Part shown: piece by piece, positions 1 through 8,628 of the stretch
How positions within the stretch are numbered: position 1 is the first letter of the stretch
How the letters are laid out: each line of letters opens with the position of its first letter
The notes under the pieces: generated by a model
The model's database searches: none
Told to the model about the DNA's origin: nothing
What the model saw: only the letters and a program-made list of their open reading frames with translations
Assembly: GCF_035013165.1 (NCBI RefSeq)
Contig: NZ_JAYGJQ010000002.1
Span: 806,001-870,000 of the forward strand
Length of the DNA: 64,000 bases
DNA from: Bacteriovorax sp. PP10
GTDB taxonomy: Bacteria > Bdellovibrionota > Bacteriovoracia > Bacteriovoracales > Bacteriovoracaceae
Direction of reading: 5' to 3'
Made by a program: the position numbers and the translations under genes

Positions 1-2
1 AT

Positions 3-1004
3 GTTGTAAAAAAATACCCCGAATTAAATGACCTGGAGCTTGCTTCTGGAAGCAACTATCAGGCCCCAGAAGAAAGTGATGAGTCTCATGTTGAGCTAAA
101 ACTTTATTCTGAAAAAACAAATGAAGCTTATATCGTTTCAAAGTCTGGTTCAGACATTTCAGTTGAAAGAAATGATGTGCAATTTGATGTTGAAGTTAAA
201 GTGATTGAAGGAGCTATCCGCGAAAGCTTTTATGATTCTGTGATGAGTGAATTTAATTCGCCGGTCGTCGCTACACAAGTTAGCGAAGCCTTTAAGGATG
301 AGTTTACGAATTCAAAAGGATTAAAGACAGACGCACTTTATAGTTTTCAAATTGAGCAGTACTTTGATCACGGGCAATTTATTAAATACGGAAATGTTTT
401 AAGTGCTTCACTGATTGTTGGAAAAGCGATTTCTAAAAAAAATTATCAATTAAACCCGGAAAACTTTTCATGGATGCTCTTATCTGAACATTCTGTTTCT
501 GGTGATAGACCGTTTTACTTGCCAGTGAATTCAAAGAGAGTGACAAGTCTGTTTCAATTAAACCGTCGTCACCCCGTTAAGAGAACTCATCAGCCTCATA
601 ATGGAATTGATTTTGGTGCACCTAACGGCACACCCATTTATCCAGCTCTTGATGGAGAGGTGATCACAATCTCAAGAACTCGCTCGAAAGGAAAATTTAT
701 TACGATTCGCCACGATAATGGATATCTCACGACGTATATTCATTTAAAGAAATATGCACCAGGCCTTAAAGTTGGGAAAAGAGTTGAGCTTGATGAGAAG
801 ATCGGTGAGGTAGGTAGAACTGGTTTTACAACTGGAGCTCACTTACATTTTGGTGTGATTAAAGACGGCTACTTTGTGAACCCAATCTATTTGGTAAAGA
901 ACTACCCTTATAGTCAGAAAGATCAGCACTTGGACTCTGAGATTGGTCTTGAAGAAAAGGCCATCAATAATGGCGATGTGCTTGAAGATGCTATTGAAGA
1001 ATAG
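3..1004 (+). CDS. M23-family metallopeptidase (LytM-type), 5'-truncated by window edge
   Basis: The frame is open from base 3 to the stop at 1004 (333 visible residues) with no convincing start, so the gene begins before the window. An internal GTG at 177 has no ribosome site and is not the start. The C-terminal half is a LytM/M23 zinc endopeptidase domain: HNGIDFG supplies the HxxxD zinc ligands (about visible residues 199 and 203), and GAHLHFG supplies the HxH motif (280 and 282). Family members cut peptide cross-links in peptidoglycan in the periplasm or outside the cell. The upstream 190 residues resemble the N-terminal region of OapA/NlpD-type peptidases. An acidic tail follows the domain. 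The glycerate kinase gene starts 16 bases downstream, so both may share a transcript. Confidence 0.9.
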   Translation, partial: VVKKYPELNDLELASGSNYQAPEESDESHVELKLYSEKTNEAYIVSKSGSDISVERNDVQFDVEVKVIEGAIRESFYDSVMSEFNSPVVATQVSEAFKDEFTNSKGLKTDALYSFQIEQYFDHGQFIKYGNVLSASLIVGKAISKKNYQLNPENFSWMLLSEHSVSGDRPFYLPVNSKRVTSLFQLNRRHPVKRTHQPHNGIDFGAPNGTPIYPALDGEVITISRTRSKGKFITIRHDNGYLTTYIHLKKYAPGLKVGKRVELDEKIGEVGRTGFTTGAHLHFGVIKDGYFVNPIYLVKNYPYSQKDQHLDSEIGLEEKAINNGDVLEDAIEE

Positions 1005-1020
1005 TACTCTCTGAGTCACT

Positions 1021-2379
1021 ATGACAAAACAATCAAATTCAAATGTACTAAAAGATCACGCAGAAACAATTTTCCGTGCAGGACTTGCGCGAGTTAATTC
1101 ACGTTTATTACTTGACCAGGTCCTAAGTCTGAATGGCGACATTCTGACGATTAAGACCGAAGCTGATGAACTCTCAATCAATCTGACTCACTTTAGAAAA
1201 ATCAAACTCATTGGATTTGGGAAAGCTGCGGCCCAGATGGCCTCTGGTCTTTGTGCCATATTAGATTCGAAAATCGTTGAGGGGGTCATTGTTGTTAAAG
1301 ACCCTACAGAAGTTAAGCTTCCAAAAAGTGTTGAAGTGATTGTTGGTTCTCATCCAATACCAAATGAGCAAAGTGAATACGCTGGAAAAAAACTACTTGA
1401 ATTCTGCAATTCATGTGGCCCGAACGAACTTGTCTTAGGAGTGATTTCTGGTGGAGCTTCTGCCCTAGTTGAATTGCCAGCAGAAGGTTTAACTCTCGAT
1501 GACGTAAGAAAGACTACGCAAGTCTTGATGGCAAGTGGTGTGGCGATTCAGGAGATGAATTGCATCCGCAAACATATATCGCAAATCAAAGGTGGAAGAC
1601 TCGCTCGTGAAATTTTCCCGGCAGCTTCTGTTAACTTTATTTTATCAGATGTGATGGGAGATGATTTAGCGGTTATTGGCTCAGGTCCCACTGTTGCTGA
1701 CAAAACAACTTTTGCAGATGCACTGAAGATCATTGAAAAATATAAACTCTCAAGTAAATTACCTGCGAGTGTGATCGCGCATATTAAAGAAGCAAAAGAT
1801 GAAACTCCTAAAGTAGGAGATTTTAACTTAAGTGGAACAAGAAATATTTTAGTGGGAACAAATCGCCAGGCATTAGCTGCTGCCAGAAAGAAAGCTCAAG
1901 AGCTAGGATATGAAACACTTATTCTAAGCCATGAGATCCAGGGTGAAGCGAGCATGGTGGCCCATAAATTTTATAACTTTTCAAAAGAGTTAGAAAAAAA
2001 TCCTAAGATGAAAAAGCCTGCTTGTATTTTAGCTGGAGGGGAAACCACAGTTACATTACAGGGAACAGGAAAAGGCGGGCGCAATCAAGAGATGGCCTTA
2101 GCCTATGTTTGTTGTCTGATGGATCAGCCTGATCATTCTTTAAACCAAATTTTTCTTTCAGCTTCAACAGATGGAAGTGACGGGCCGACAGATGCAACGG
2201 GAGCTTTTGCTTCAATGGACATTTTAAAGTCAGCTCAAAAGCTGAGTTTAGACCCTGAAGCATTCTTAGATAATAATGACTCTTATCATTTCTTTGAAAA
2301 AACTGGCGGGCATTTAAAGACAGGTCCGACTGAAACGAATGTTTGTGATTTGCAAGTTCTACTGATTGGTGGAGAGTAA
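1021..2379 (+). CDS. Glycerate 2-kinase, MOFRL family
   Basis: This 452-residue protein matches the MOFRL-type glycerate kinase family (GckA/TtuD) in length and motifs. There is an N-terminal Rossmann-like domain with GFGKAAAQMA near residue 67, a glycine-rich SGGASALVELP segment near 145, and a C-terminal MOFRL domain with GGRNQEMALAY and STDGSDGPTDATGAF. The enzyme phosphorylates D-glycerate with ATP to 2-phosphoglycerate, feeding glycolysis from serine or glyoxylate catabolism in the cytoplasm. The ATG at 1021 lacks a strong Shine-Dalgarno site but fits the family N-terminus. The next gene starts 6 bases after its stop, so the two are probably co-transcribed. Substrate choice (glycerate or hydroxypyruvate route) cannot be read from the sequence. 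Confidence 0.9.
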   Translation: MTKQSNSNVLKDHAETIFRAGLARVNSRLLLDQVLSLNGDILTIKTEADELSINLTHFRKIKLIGFGKAAAQMASGLCAILDSKIVEGVIVVKDPTEVKLPKSVEVIVGSHPIPNEQSEYAGKKLLEFCNSCGPNELVLGVISGGASALVELPAEGLTLDDVRKTTQVLMASGVAIQEMNCIRKHISQIKGGRLAREIFPAASVNFILSDVMGDDLAVIGSGPTVADKTTFADALKIIEKYKLSSKLPASVIAHIKEAKDETPKVGDFNLSGTRNILVGTNRQALAAARKKAQELGYETLILSHEIQGEASMVAHKFYNFSKELEKNPKMKKPACILAGGETTVTLQGTGKGGRNQEMALAYVCCLMDQPDHSLNQIFLSASTDGSDGPTDATGAFASMDILKSAQKLSLDPEAFLDNNDSYHFFEKTGGHLKTGPTETNVCDLQVLLIGGE

Positions 2380-2385
2380 GGCCTC

Positions 2386-3252
2386 ATGTTTTTATCCGAA
2401 AGTCATATTGAGGAACTGATAGCTTTTACAGAAAAGTATTCTGGAAAACCTCAGCCCTCTAGCGCGATGGTTAGAAGATTTCTAAGAGAATTGATTTCGA
2501 CTAAAGATTTAGTTTTTGATTTACAAGATAATCATGGGCGCATGGCCTTGGCCGTACTCTTGGATAAAGTGATTAATCCTGCGAATGACTCTTGCTTAGA
2601 AATTTTGGCCGTAAGATCAGACCTCGATGCTTCTTCTTTAGTTTTTAAATTTATTGAAATGGCCAAAAACCATCCCACAATGAACCGTACTGGCTTTCAA
2701 GTTGGATTTCATCAAGACTCTCTTATAAGCGATACAGAGCTTAGCAAATTAGGACTGTCACATTATTATGATACCTTCGAAATGCTTCACTCTGATCTCT
2801 CTAGTGTCGCTAGAGATGATCATGTAAATATCAGTGACGCTGTCATGTCAGATCAATATGAACTCTATCAGGTTTTATGTGAATCATTTGCTCAAAGTCC
2901 TGATACAAGTATTCCAGATGAAGCGACATGGAATAGAAATTTTTTAAAATCTTCAAAGTCGCATTTCTATTTATTTCGCTCAAACAATGTGATTGTTGGA
3001 TTTGCTAATCTTGTTGAAGGCGAAGATGGAGTAGAAAGTGAGATTAGAACATTGGGTGTTCTAAGCAGTGCAAGAGGAAAAGGAATTGGAAAACACTTGC
3101 TTCAACACAGTTTAATACAATCATCAAAATTGGGATTTAAAGCATGCCGATTAACGGTTGCTGTGGCGAATGAAAAAGCTCTTTCAATGTACTCACAGGC
3201 CGGATTCAAAGTTGCAGAAAAATTTAAAACTTTTCGAATTAACTTTCCATAG
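2386..3252 (+). CDS. GNAT-family N-acetyltransferase
   Basis: A 288-residue protein whose C-terminal 140 residues form a GNAT domain. TLGVLSSARGKGIGKHLLQ carries the R/Q-x-x-G-x-G/A acetyl-CoA pyrophosphate loop (motif A), and CRLTVAVANEKALSMYSQAGF is the typical motif B ending. The N-terminal half is probably a second, degenerate GNAT-like fold, as in tandem GNAT proteins. The acceptor substrate is unknown. It lies 6 bases downstream of the glycerate kinase and is likely in its operon, but no metabolic link is evident. Confidence 0.85.
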   Translation: MFLSESHIEELIAFTEKYSGKPQPSSAMVRRFLRELISTKDLVFDLQDNHGRMALAVLLDKVINPANDSCLEILAVRSDLDASSLVFKFIEMAKNHPTMNRTGFQVGFHQDSLISDTELSKLGLSHYYDTFEMLHSDLSSVARDDHVNISDAVMSDQYELYQVLCESFAQSPDTSIPDEATWNRNFLKSSKSHFYLFRSNNVIVGFANLVEGEDGVESEIRTLGVLSSARGKGIGKHLLQHSLIQSSKLGFKACRLTVAVANEKALSMYSQAGFKVAEKFKTFRINFP

Positions 3253-3364
3253 TCACCAAAAAATTACTTTGTAAGACTTCTTAACTTTCTTGGTATTTGA
3301 TTTGCAAATCCTACATTCAACAATCGCGTTTTGAATGTTCAAGATGCATCAAACAAGGAAGCTT

Positions 3365-4018
3365 ATGAAGCGTTTAATACCTATTTTTTCAATTCTACTT
3401 ATTTTGATTACATTAAATGCCTGCAGTCATGACGAAAGCAGAGTGCCTGTGTCAGCACCAACTCATGAAGCACTTGGAAGTGAAACGGCCGAAGCTAATG
3501 GTACTGTTAGGCATATGCTTACGAACCCAACTGGAAAAGTTGAGGGATTCATTATGAGTGATGGAACTCAAGTAATGTGCCCACCAAATATGTCTGAGCA
3601 AGTGATGAAAACAATTTCTCCAAATGATAGAGTGAGCGTTCAAGGTGTAAGAGAAAACGATAGAGTTTTAAGAGCTAGCAAGATTACGAATACATCGACT
3701 AATAGATTTGTTGATATCGCAGCAACTCCACCGGCCAGTGAACCTGCTGTGCCAATGCGCAAAGATATCAGACCACCAAGAACAGCTGGTATGAAGCCAT
3801 TAACTGCAAAGGGAACAGTTCGATCTCAAATTTTTGGGAAAGCGGGTGAACTCAATGGAGTCGTTCTTTCAGATAAGAGCATTATACATTTTGGACCTAG
3901 GGTATTAGAAAAATCGAAAGCGCAATTTGATATAGGCAAGAGTGTAAAGGCGTCTGGATATGGGACTAGTGGCTCATATGGGAAATCATTGGAAGCGACG
4001 AGCATTTCTAACTATTAA
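3365..4018 (+). CDS. Lipoprotein with two tandem OB-like repeats
   Basis: The ATG at 3365 is preceded by AAGGAAG and begins a typical lipoprotein signal: MKR, a hydrophobic stretch, then the lipobox LNAC with the acylated Cys at residue 20. A longer frame opens upstream but lacks a ribosome site. The mature protein has two related blocks, about residues 46-108 and 150-214. Each opens with GTVR, then a glycine turn, V/L-x-x-SD, and ends in a (V)KASGYG/VQG-type strand, so it looks like a duplicated small beta-barrel of about 60 residues joined by a proline-rich linker. The 217-residue protein is probably anchored in the inner or outer membrane facing the periplasm. I do not recognise a function. 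Confidence 0.75.
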   Translation: MKRLIPIFSILLILITLNACSHDESRVPVSAPTHEALGSETAEANGTVRHMLTNPTGKVEGFIMSDGTQVMCPPNMSEQVMKTISPNDRVSVQGVRENDRVLRASKITNTSTNRFVDIAATPPASEPAVPMRKDIRPPRTAGMKPLTAKGTVRSQIFGKAGELNGVVLSDKSIIHFGPRVLEKSKAQFDIGKSVKASGYGTSGSYGKSLEATSISNY

Positions 4019-4038
4019 TAGTAAAAGAGCAAAATTGA

Positions 4039-4066
4039 CCTTGGGGTATGTAAAGATGCCCCAAGG
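4039..4066. terminator. Bidirectional hairpin terminator
   Basis: An 8-bp perfect stem (CCTTGGGG / CCCCAAGG) with a 12-base loop is followed by TTTT. It lies between the convergent lipoprotein gene and the S41 protease gene and can serve both. Confidence 0.8.
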
Positions 4067-4073
4067 TTTTACC

Positions 4074-6461
4074 TTATTTTAATACTGGCGTTAAGGAAAT
4101 ATTCTTAATTGTAATACCTTTATCTGTCGTCTCAGGATCACTTTCAAATACAAAACGAATCTCAATGGCCTGTCCTTGAAACTGTGCCAGATCAACTTTA
4201 TAGTTTTTCATTGGTAGATCACCGCTTAGTTTATCAATTAAGACAACTTCTTTGCCGTTAACGATAGCGATCACTTTCATATAATCTAAGTCTTTTTCAA
4301 TTTTAACAGCAGCATCAAATTTTAATTCATAACTTGCTACAGGTAGAGTTACAAATAACGAAGCCTCAGCGAAAGACATATCAGCGTAGTAAGATCCATC
4401 ACCAAGATATAGTGAGTTATTACTTATGTTCCATCCATCTTGTTTTTGAGTGTTGTGAGTGTACAGAGCTAGACTTTGATTATCCTTTAAATTAATTTTT
4501 AAAGATTGGTTTAGACCAATAACTTTGCTCTCTGGAACAATTCTATAATTGATAACTTTTCTCCAGACTCTTTTATCTTTGCTTGATCCAAGAATTTCGA
4601 ATCTTCCATCGCCAACAGTATTAGTTTCAATGACCGCAGGAAGAGTTATCGCCGCATTCACTGCTGCTGGTTTAATCGCGCGTGCCTCACGGACTCTGCC
4701 ATCCACTTTAAATTCTATTCCCGTTGTATCGTTCCAGCTCGCAATCAATTTTGCTTTCTTGTTGATTAAGAAATCTTGTCTGTCTTCATTGGCAAGGAAG
4801 ATATTAGAAGTATATTTCTTAGATTCCTGTTGAAGGAATCTTTCCAGCACCAGGATCTGGTCATTGTTGCTATTGAATTGATCACTCATGCTTGGAGCTG
4901 AAATGCGATCAACTTTTACACCAATATCTTCAATTAACTTACCTTGATTCACACCAGATCTAAATGCCTGACGGAAAGCAAAGGTAATATTCTGACCATT
5001 GGGAAGTTTTTTGAAAATGCCTGAGTCCACACCATATTGTTCAAAGTCTTCAAGTATTTCATCAAGACTAAAAACATTAGCTCCGCCACCACCTGTCGTT
5101 TGATCTTCGCCGAAAACTGTTGCGACTTTATGATCTTGAACGTGAGCTGCGAAAGTATCGCAAGCAGAGTAGCAGTTAGAGTCTACATAAACCGCTACTG
5201 GTTTAAAGTAGACTTGGCCTAAGTCATTGACTTCTTCGACCGAATCAATCGGTAATTTTTTAGTGAAAGGAGAGTTTGTACGTTGAGCTTCTTCTAGTGC
5301 TTTTGTAAAAAGATCCATTGGTGTTAATGCCGTATAAAAAGCATTAGCTTCACTATTTCTTAGAATATAAGTGTGAGGTTGAATTTCATGTGGGCTAAAT
5401 AATTGGATCATTCTTTCCGCCAGGGGAAGTCGTCCACCTGTGTTGCCACGAAGATCAATCATTAGTCCGTCTGTATTTTTAAGTTCATTTTGAAGTAAGT
5501 TTTTAACCTTTGTAACGACTTCGTTAACTGTTACATCGATCGGGTCAAAACTCATAAGTTCAATGTAACCAAAATTTCCAAATTTCGTTTTATTGATTTG
5601 CCAGTAAAGAGTAGATTCACCCGTTTGATCAACGTCAGCTCTATCTTTTTTTGCTTCGGCCATTGGTGCTTTTCTTACTGTGTTTACTGCAAGATTATTT
5701 TTTTGACCAACACAGTTCCAGTCTTTCCAGGTTACCCATGGAATTTCCATTTTGTATTTTTCGCCTTCACTTGTCTGAAATTCAAATTTGGTGCTGTCTT
5801 TTTCAGGAAGAAGATCAAGGTTGTGCTGGTAGAATCTTAGGTTTTCAATACTTTTTCTTCTGGCCGCACTTGGGTTAGCACCAAGGGAGTGATCCATGTT
5901 TGCCTGGATGGCCTTTTCAATAGAAAGACCGTTGTATGAAGTGACGATATCACCAATTTTTAATCTAAAAGGCTTAGGCATGAATTTTAAAACTGCAGCG
6001 TCATCTCTCATCGTTGAGACAGCGATAACTTTTTTTCCATTAGCAGCAGTTACTTCCTTGAAAGTAAAAGGCAGGAATGAGTCGTAACAAGCAAAAGGTT
6101 TAGGAAGATAATAAAGAGTATGTAGATCGCGAAAGCGAAAGAAAATATCACTTAATTGTTTGTGGAAAGATAGATCAGAGATTGTGCTTAGTTCAGATTC
6201 GATTTTATTTAAGTAAGGAATTGGGTTCGCTGTTGGCCCGAAGTCTTTTATTTTTAGTTCACGGTTAATGTAGATTTGAGAAAGGATGAGGCGAGCTTGA
6301 TCGAGGACAAGTTTCTTTTGTTCGACTGAGTACTCAGGAAGTTTGATGAATGGGCGAGCATTTTTTAATAAACTGTATGCTGGAGGACCGGCGAATGCGG
6401 ACAATGAAGTAAGGGCGGCCACAAGGGAAAATGTAGTTCTAAGAAACTTCAAAGTGGGCAT
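4074..6461 (-). CDS. Secreted S41-family (C-terminal-processing type) serine protease
   Basis: The ATG at 6461 follows GGAG by 6 bases; a TTG 12 bases upstream is less likely. The 795-residue protein starts with a Sec signal peptide (hydrophobic core ending SAFA). A tail-specific-protease N-domain follows, then a PDZ-like segment (LKIGDIVTSYNGL, near 165-180). The S41 catalytic domain contains GLMIDLRGNTGGRLP near 332-346 and SNCYSACD, where Ser432 fits the nucleophile position. The C-terminal 200 residues are a beta-rich, probably carbohydrate- or protein-binding sandwich. Members of S41 cleave exported proteins in the periplasm. The gene is alone on the minus strand, with convergent neighbours downstream. 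Physiological substrates are unknown. Confidence 0.88.
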   Translation of the reverse strand: MPTLKFLRTTFSLVAALTSLSAFAGPPAYSLLKNARPFIKLPEYSVEQKKLVLDQARLILSQIYINRELKIKDFGPTANPIPYLNKIESELSTISDLSFHKQLSDIFFRFRDLHTLYYLPKPFACYDSFLPFTFKEVTAANGKKVIAVSTMRDDAAVLKFMPKPFRLKIGDIVTSYNGLSIEKAIQANMDHSLGANPSAARRKSIENLRFYQHNLDLLPEKDSTKFEFQTSEGEKYKMEIPWVTWKDWNCVGQKNNLAVNTVRKAPMAEAKKDRADVDQTGESTLYWQINKTKFGNFGYIELMSFDPIDVTVNEVVTKVKNLLQNELKNTDGLMIDLRGNTGGRLPLAERMIQLFSPHEIQPHTYILRNSEANAFYTALTPMDLFTKALEEAQRTNSPFTKKLPIDSVEEVNDLGQVYFKPVAVYVDSNCYSACDTFAAHVQDHKVATVFGEDQTTGGGGANVFSLDEILEDFEQYGVDSGIFKKLPNGQNITFAFRQAFRSGVNQGKLIEDIGVKVDRISAPSMSDQFNSNNDQILVLERFLQQESKKYTSNIFLANEDRQDFLINKKAKLIASWNDTTGIEFKVDGRVREARAIKPAAVNAAITLPAVIETNTVGDGRFEILGSSKDKRVWRKVINYRIVPESKVIGLNQSLKINLKDNQSLALYTHNTQKQDGWNISNNSLYLGDGSYYADMSFAEASLFVTLPVASYELKFDAAVKIEKDLDYMKVIAIVNGKEVVLIDKLSGDLPMKNYKVDLAQFQGQAIEIRFVFESDPETTDKGITIKNISLTPVLK

Positions 6462-6585
6462 GAGTGACTCCAAATAATGATTACTTAGAGGGTATATATG
6501 AAGTAGGGATTTAGAGGGGGGTTGGTGTAAAACTTATAGAGGAGATGCCTTAGGCACAGGACTCTAATTTTAATAACTTAAGCAA

Positions 6586-7257
6586 TTAAATTTTAAAATC
6601 GACTTCAACCTTATTATTGAGTCTATAGATTCTAGTAGGGGTTACAAAAACTCTTCCACCATTTAACTGAAATTTAGAATCCACCTTATTAAGTTTAGCC
6701 GCAACGATTTTTAACTGAGTCATCTTCGCCAAATTCAAAACTTTCTTAGTCCCACTATGATTCTCATGACTCGAACTCATCGACCATTCACCATTGGCCG
6801 CTTTTGTGAGCAAATAAGTCTCTTCAGTTCTATAACGATCTTTTTCAAGCCCGTGCTCAATAATTTCATCACACAGCTTTCTGTAGCGTCCAAAGGCCTT
6901 CTCTTCAGGGTTCTCATTTACTAAAAGAGGGGATTGAGTTCCTTTCTTAATTTTATAAACCAAATTCTCACTTATAAAAATTCTTCCACCTTCTTTCTTA
7001 ACTTCAGAATCCAATTCATCGATTAATTCCGTCAGTTTTTTTAAAAAAGGCATGGCACTCAAATCTAGCATAGTTATTGTCGCAGCATCATGCAGTCCGG
7101 TCTTAGTACTCTTAAACCACTGGCCATCAGCTTGCTTTAAAATATTATAGCTTTCCTTCAATGTACGCGGATCAACATCTTTCTTGAAACCCAGAGTCTG
7201 AAACTCCGTACACACTTCTTGGCATAAATTTAAATTATCGTTTTGGATCTTAGTCAT
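6586..7257 (-). CDS. Hypothetical protein built of two tandem repeats
   Basis: A 223-residue soluble protein without signal peptide. Residues about 10-100 and 120-215 are clearly related. Each block has a short helix with Cys (QEVCTEF / RKLCDEI), a K-x-A-x-G-x-W strand (KQADGQW / KAANGEW), a Leu-rich helix, and a strand pair GGRIFIS...VYKIKK / GGRVFVT...IYRLNNK. The start is uncertain: the ATG at 7257 is used, but a GTG at 7275 is possible, and neither has a clear Shine-Dalgarno site. I do not recognise the family. It is divergent from the copper-storage gene with only 84 bases between starts. Confidence 0.65.
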   Translation of the reverse strand: MTKIQNDNLNLCQEVCTEFQTLGFKKDVDPRTLKESYNILKQADGQWFKSTKTGLHDAATITMLDLSAMPFLKKLTELIDELDSEVKKEGGRIFISENLVYKIKKGTQSPLLVNENPEEKAFGRYRKLCDEIIEHGLEKDRYRTEETYLLTKAANGEWSMSSSHENHSGTKKVLNLAKMTQLKIVAAKLNKVDSKFQLNGGRVFVTPTRIYRLNNKVEVDFKI

Positions 7258-7341
7258 GATGAAAGATTTTAACACATTTCATATCTCATGGCCCCTAGAT
7301 TGCAGCTAAAATATCAACGTCTTTACGAAATGGAGGATACT

Positions 7342-7719
7342 ATGCAAACACAAGTGATGGAAAATAACTCAAAAGGAAAAGGTCATGTACCAACTAAAAT
7401 GGATCAATGTATTCAAAACTGCTTAAACTGTTTCAGGGTTTGTGAGCAGACACTTGCCGAAGCCCTATATGGCAATTCACAGAATTTCTCCCAGGCCCTT
7501 ATTTTAATAAAGTCATGTGCAGAAATTTGTCATACATCAGCTAAATTTATGATGATGAATTCTGCTTTTCATGTAGATACATGTGGGATCTGTGCAAAGG
7601 TATGTATTGAATGTGCAGATACTTGTGAATCGCTTGGAGATGAAAATTTAAGAGAGTGTATTGAGGCGTGTAGAGCGTGTGCTAAGAGTTGTAATGAAAT
7701 GTCTAAGATGTCTCATTAA
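7342..7719 (+). CDS. Cytosolic four-helix-bundle copper storage protein (Csp/DUF326-like)
   Basis: The ATG at 7342 is preceded by GGAGG and ATACT. The 125-residue product contains 15 cysteines in CxxxC and CxxC spacing (CIQNCLNCFRVC, CAEIC, CGICAKVCIECADTC, CIEACRACAKSC). This is the pattern of Csp copper-storage proteins, where Cys side chains line the core of a four-helix bundle and bind many Cu(I) ions. No signal peptide is present, so it is Csp3-like and cytosolic rather than exported Csp1. The SCO/PCuAC copper-delivery genes lie about 14 kb away, not adjacent. Confidence 0.85.
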   Translation: MQTQVMENNSKGKGHVPTKMDQCIQNCLNCFRVCEQTLAEALYGNSQNFSQALILIKSCAEICHTSAKFMMMNSAFHVDTCGICAKVCIECADTCESLGDENLRECIEACRACAKSCNEMSKMSH

Positions 7720-7727
7720 ATTCGAAA

Positions 7728-7753
7728 TAAAGGGCCCTGTTGCGGGCCCTTTA
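7728..7753. terminator. Bidirectional GC-rich hairpin terminator
   Basis: A 10-bp stem TAAAGGGCCC / GGGCCCTTTA with a 6-base loop sits between the convergent copper-storage and VOC-protein genes, only 2 bases from the VOC stop codon. Confidence 0.85.
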
Positions 7754-7755
7754 AA

Positions 7756-8166
7756 TTATTTTCTTGGTAATTCAAATCCAAGCATCCAATTGATTCCAAA
7801 TTTGTCTGTGAACATTCCAAAGTAAGCCCCCCAGAAAGTATCATTCAATGGAACCTTCTGTGTTCCGCCTTCACTAAGACCTTTATAAATCTTTTCAACT
7901 TCTTCACGACTTTCACAATGAAGGTACAGTTGAATATTGTCTCCTACATGAGCAGTGCCTGTTGGAGTGTCACTGGCCATTAAATTAAAATCACCTTTCT
8001 TTAAATTAGCATGAATGATTTTATTTTCAGCGCCGCTCGGGCAATCTGTTTGAGGAGCTTCTCCATAAGTCGTCATGAAGAGTTCGCCACCAAGATGGGA
8101 GTTGTAGAAGTTCACTGCTTCTTTGCAGTTGCCATTAAAAATTAGATAGGGGGTTACGGTTTTCAT
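7756..8166 (-). CDS. VOC-family protein, PhnB-like
   Basis: 136 residues, the usual length of PhnB/3-demethylubiquinone-methyltransferase-like VOC proteins. It opens with TPYLIFNGNCKEAVNFY, typical of the family's first beta-alpha-beta module, and contains the DTFWGAYFGMFTDKFGINWML end segment. VOC folds form paired beta-alpha-beta-beta-beta modules, often binding a metal. The reaction is unknown and the E. coli phn link does not apply here. The start is supported by AGAGGAG seven bases upstream of the ATG. Confidence 0.85.
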   Translation of the reverse strand: MKTVTPYLIFNGNCKEAVNFYNSHLGGELFMTTYGEAPQTDCPSGAENKIIHANLKKGDFNLMASDTPTGTAHVGDNIQLYLHCESREEVEKIYKGLSEGGTQKVPLNDTFWGAYFGMFTDKFGINWMLGFELPRK

Positions 8167-8320
8167 AAAATTTCTCCTCTTGAAGATTTCTTCATACTTG
8201 CTTATTTAAGCTTAAAAAAATGAGCATTGGAAATTAGATTCAAAAATGTAATGAAAATTTAGATTGAGAAATAACCGACTATAGAAGTAGTGATCACTGC
8301 GGCAAGATCAGAAATAAAAA

Positions 8321-8341
8321 AGGGCCCCTTATCGGGGCCCT
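8321..8341 (-). terminator. Rho-independent terminator of the Thr/Ala-rich secreted protein gene
   Basis: An 8-bp stem AGGGCCCC / GGGGCCCT with a 5-base loop. Read on the minus strand, it is followed by TTTTTTATTT, a classical U-tract. Confidence 0.88.
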
Positions 8342-8370
8342 CTTTATAAATAATTTTTTAAATTAAAAAA

Positions 8371-8628
8371 TTAGTTGTGAGCTGGAGTAGTTGCTGGAGC
8401 AGCAGCTTCAACAGACTTAACTTCTACTTTTTTAGTCATTTTAGCGTGTTTTTTTGAAACTTTTTTTGCAACTGGAGCAACTTCAACAACTGGAGTTGTA
8501 GTAGTAGTTGTTGTAGTAGCTGGAGCAACTTCTACAGTTTTTGTTTCAGTAGCTTTAACTTCTTTTTTGTCTGAAGCAAAAGATACAACTGAAGTAAGAG
8601 CAAGAGCGATAACGATAAGTGATTTCAT
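8371..8628 (-). CDS. Small secreted low-complexity Ala/Thr/Val/Lys-rich protein
   Basis: The ATG at 8628 follows AAGGAG by 5 bases. The 85-residue product has a Sec signal peptide (MKSL, hydrophobic core, cleavage near SFAS). The mature chain is low-complexity: a run of eight threonines, repeated VEVAP motifs and basic KKVSKKHAKMTKK. It looks like a disordered periplasmic or surface linker protein. It has its own strong terminator and is probably monocistronic. No function is recognised. Confidence 0.75.
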   Translation of the reverse strand: MKSLIVIALALTSVVSFASDKKEVKATETKTVEVAPATTTTTTTTPVVEVAPVAKKVSKKHAKMTKKVEVKSVEAAAPATTPAHN

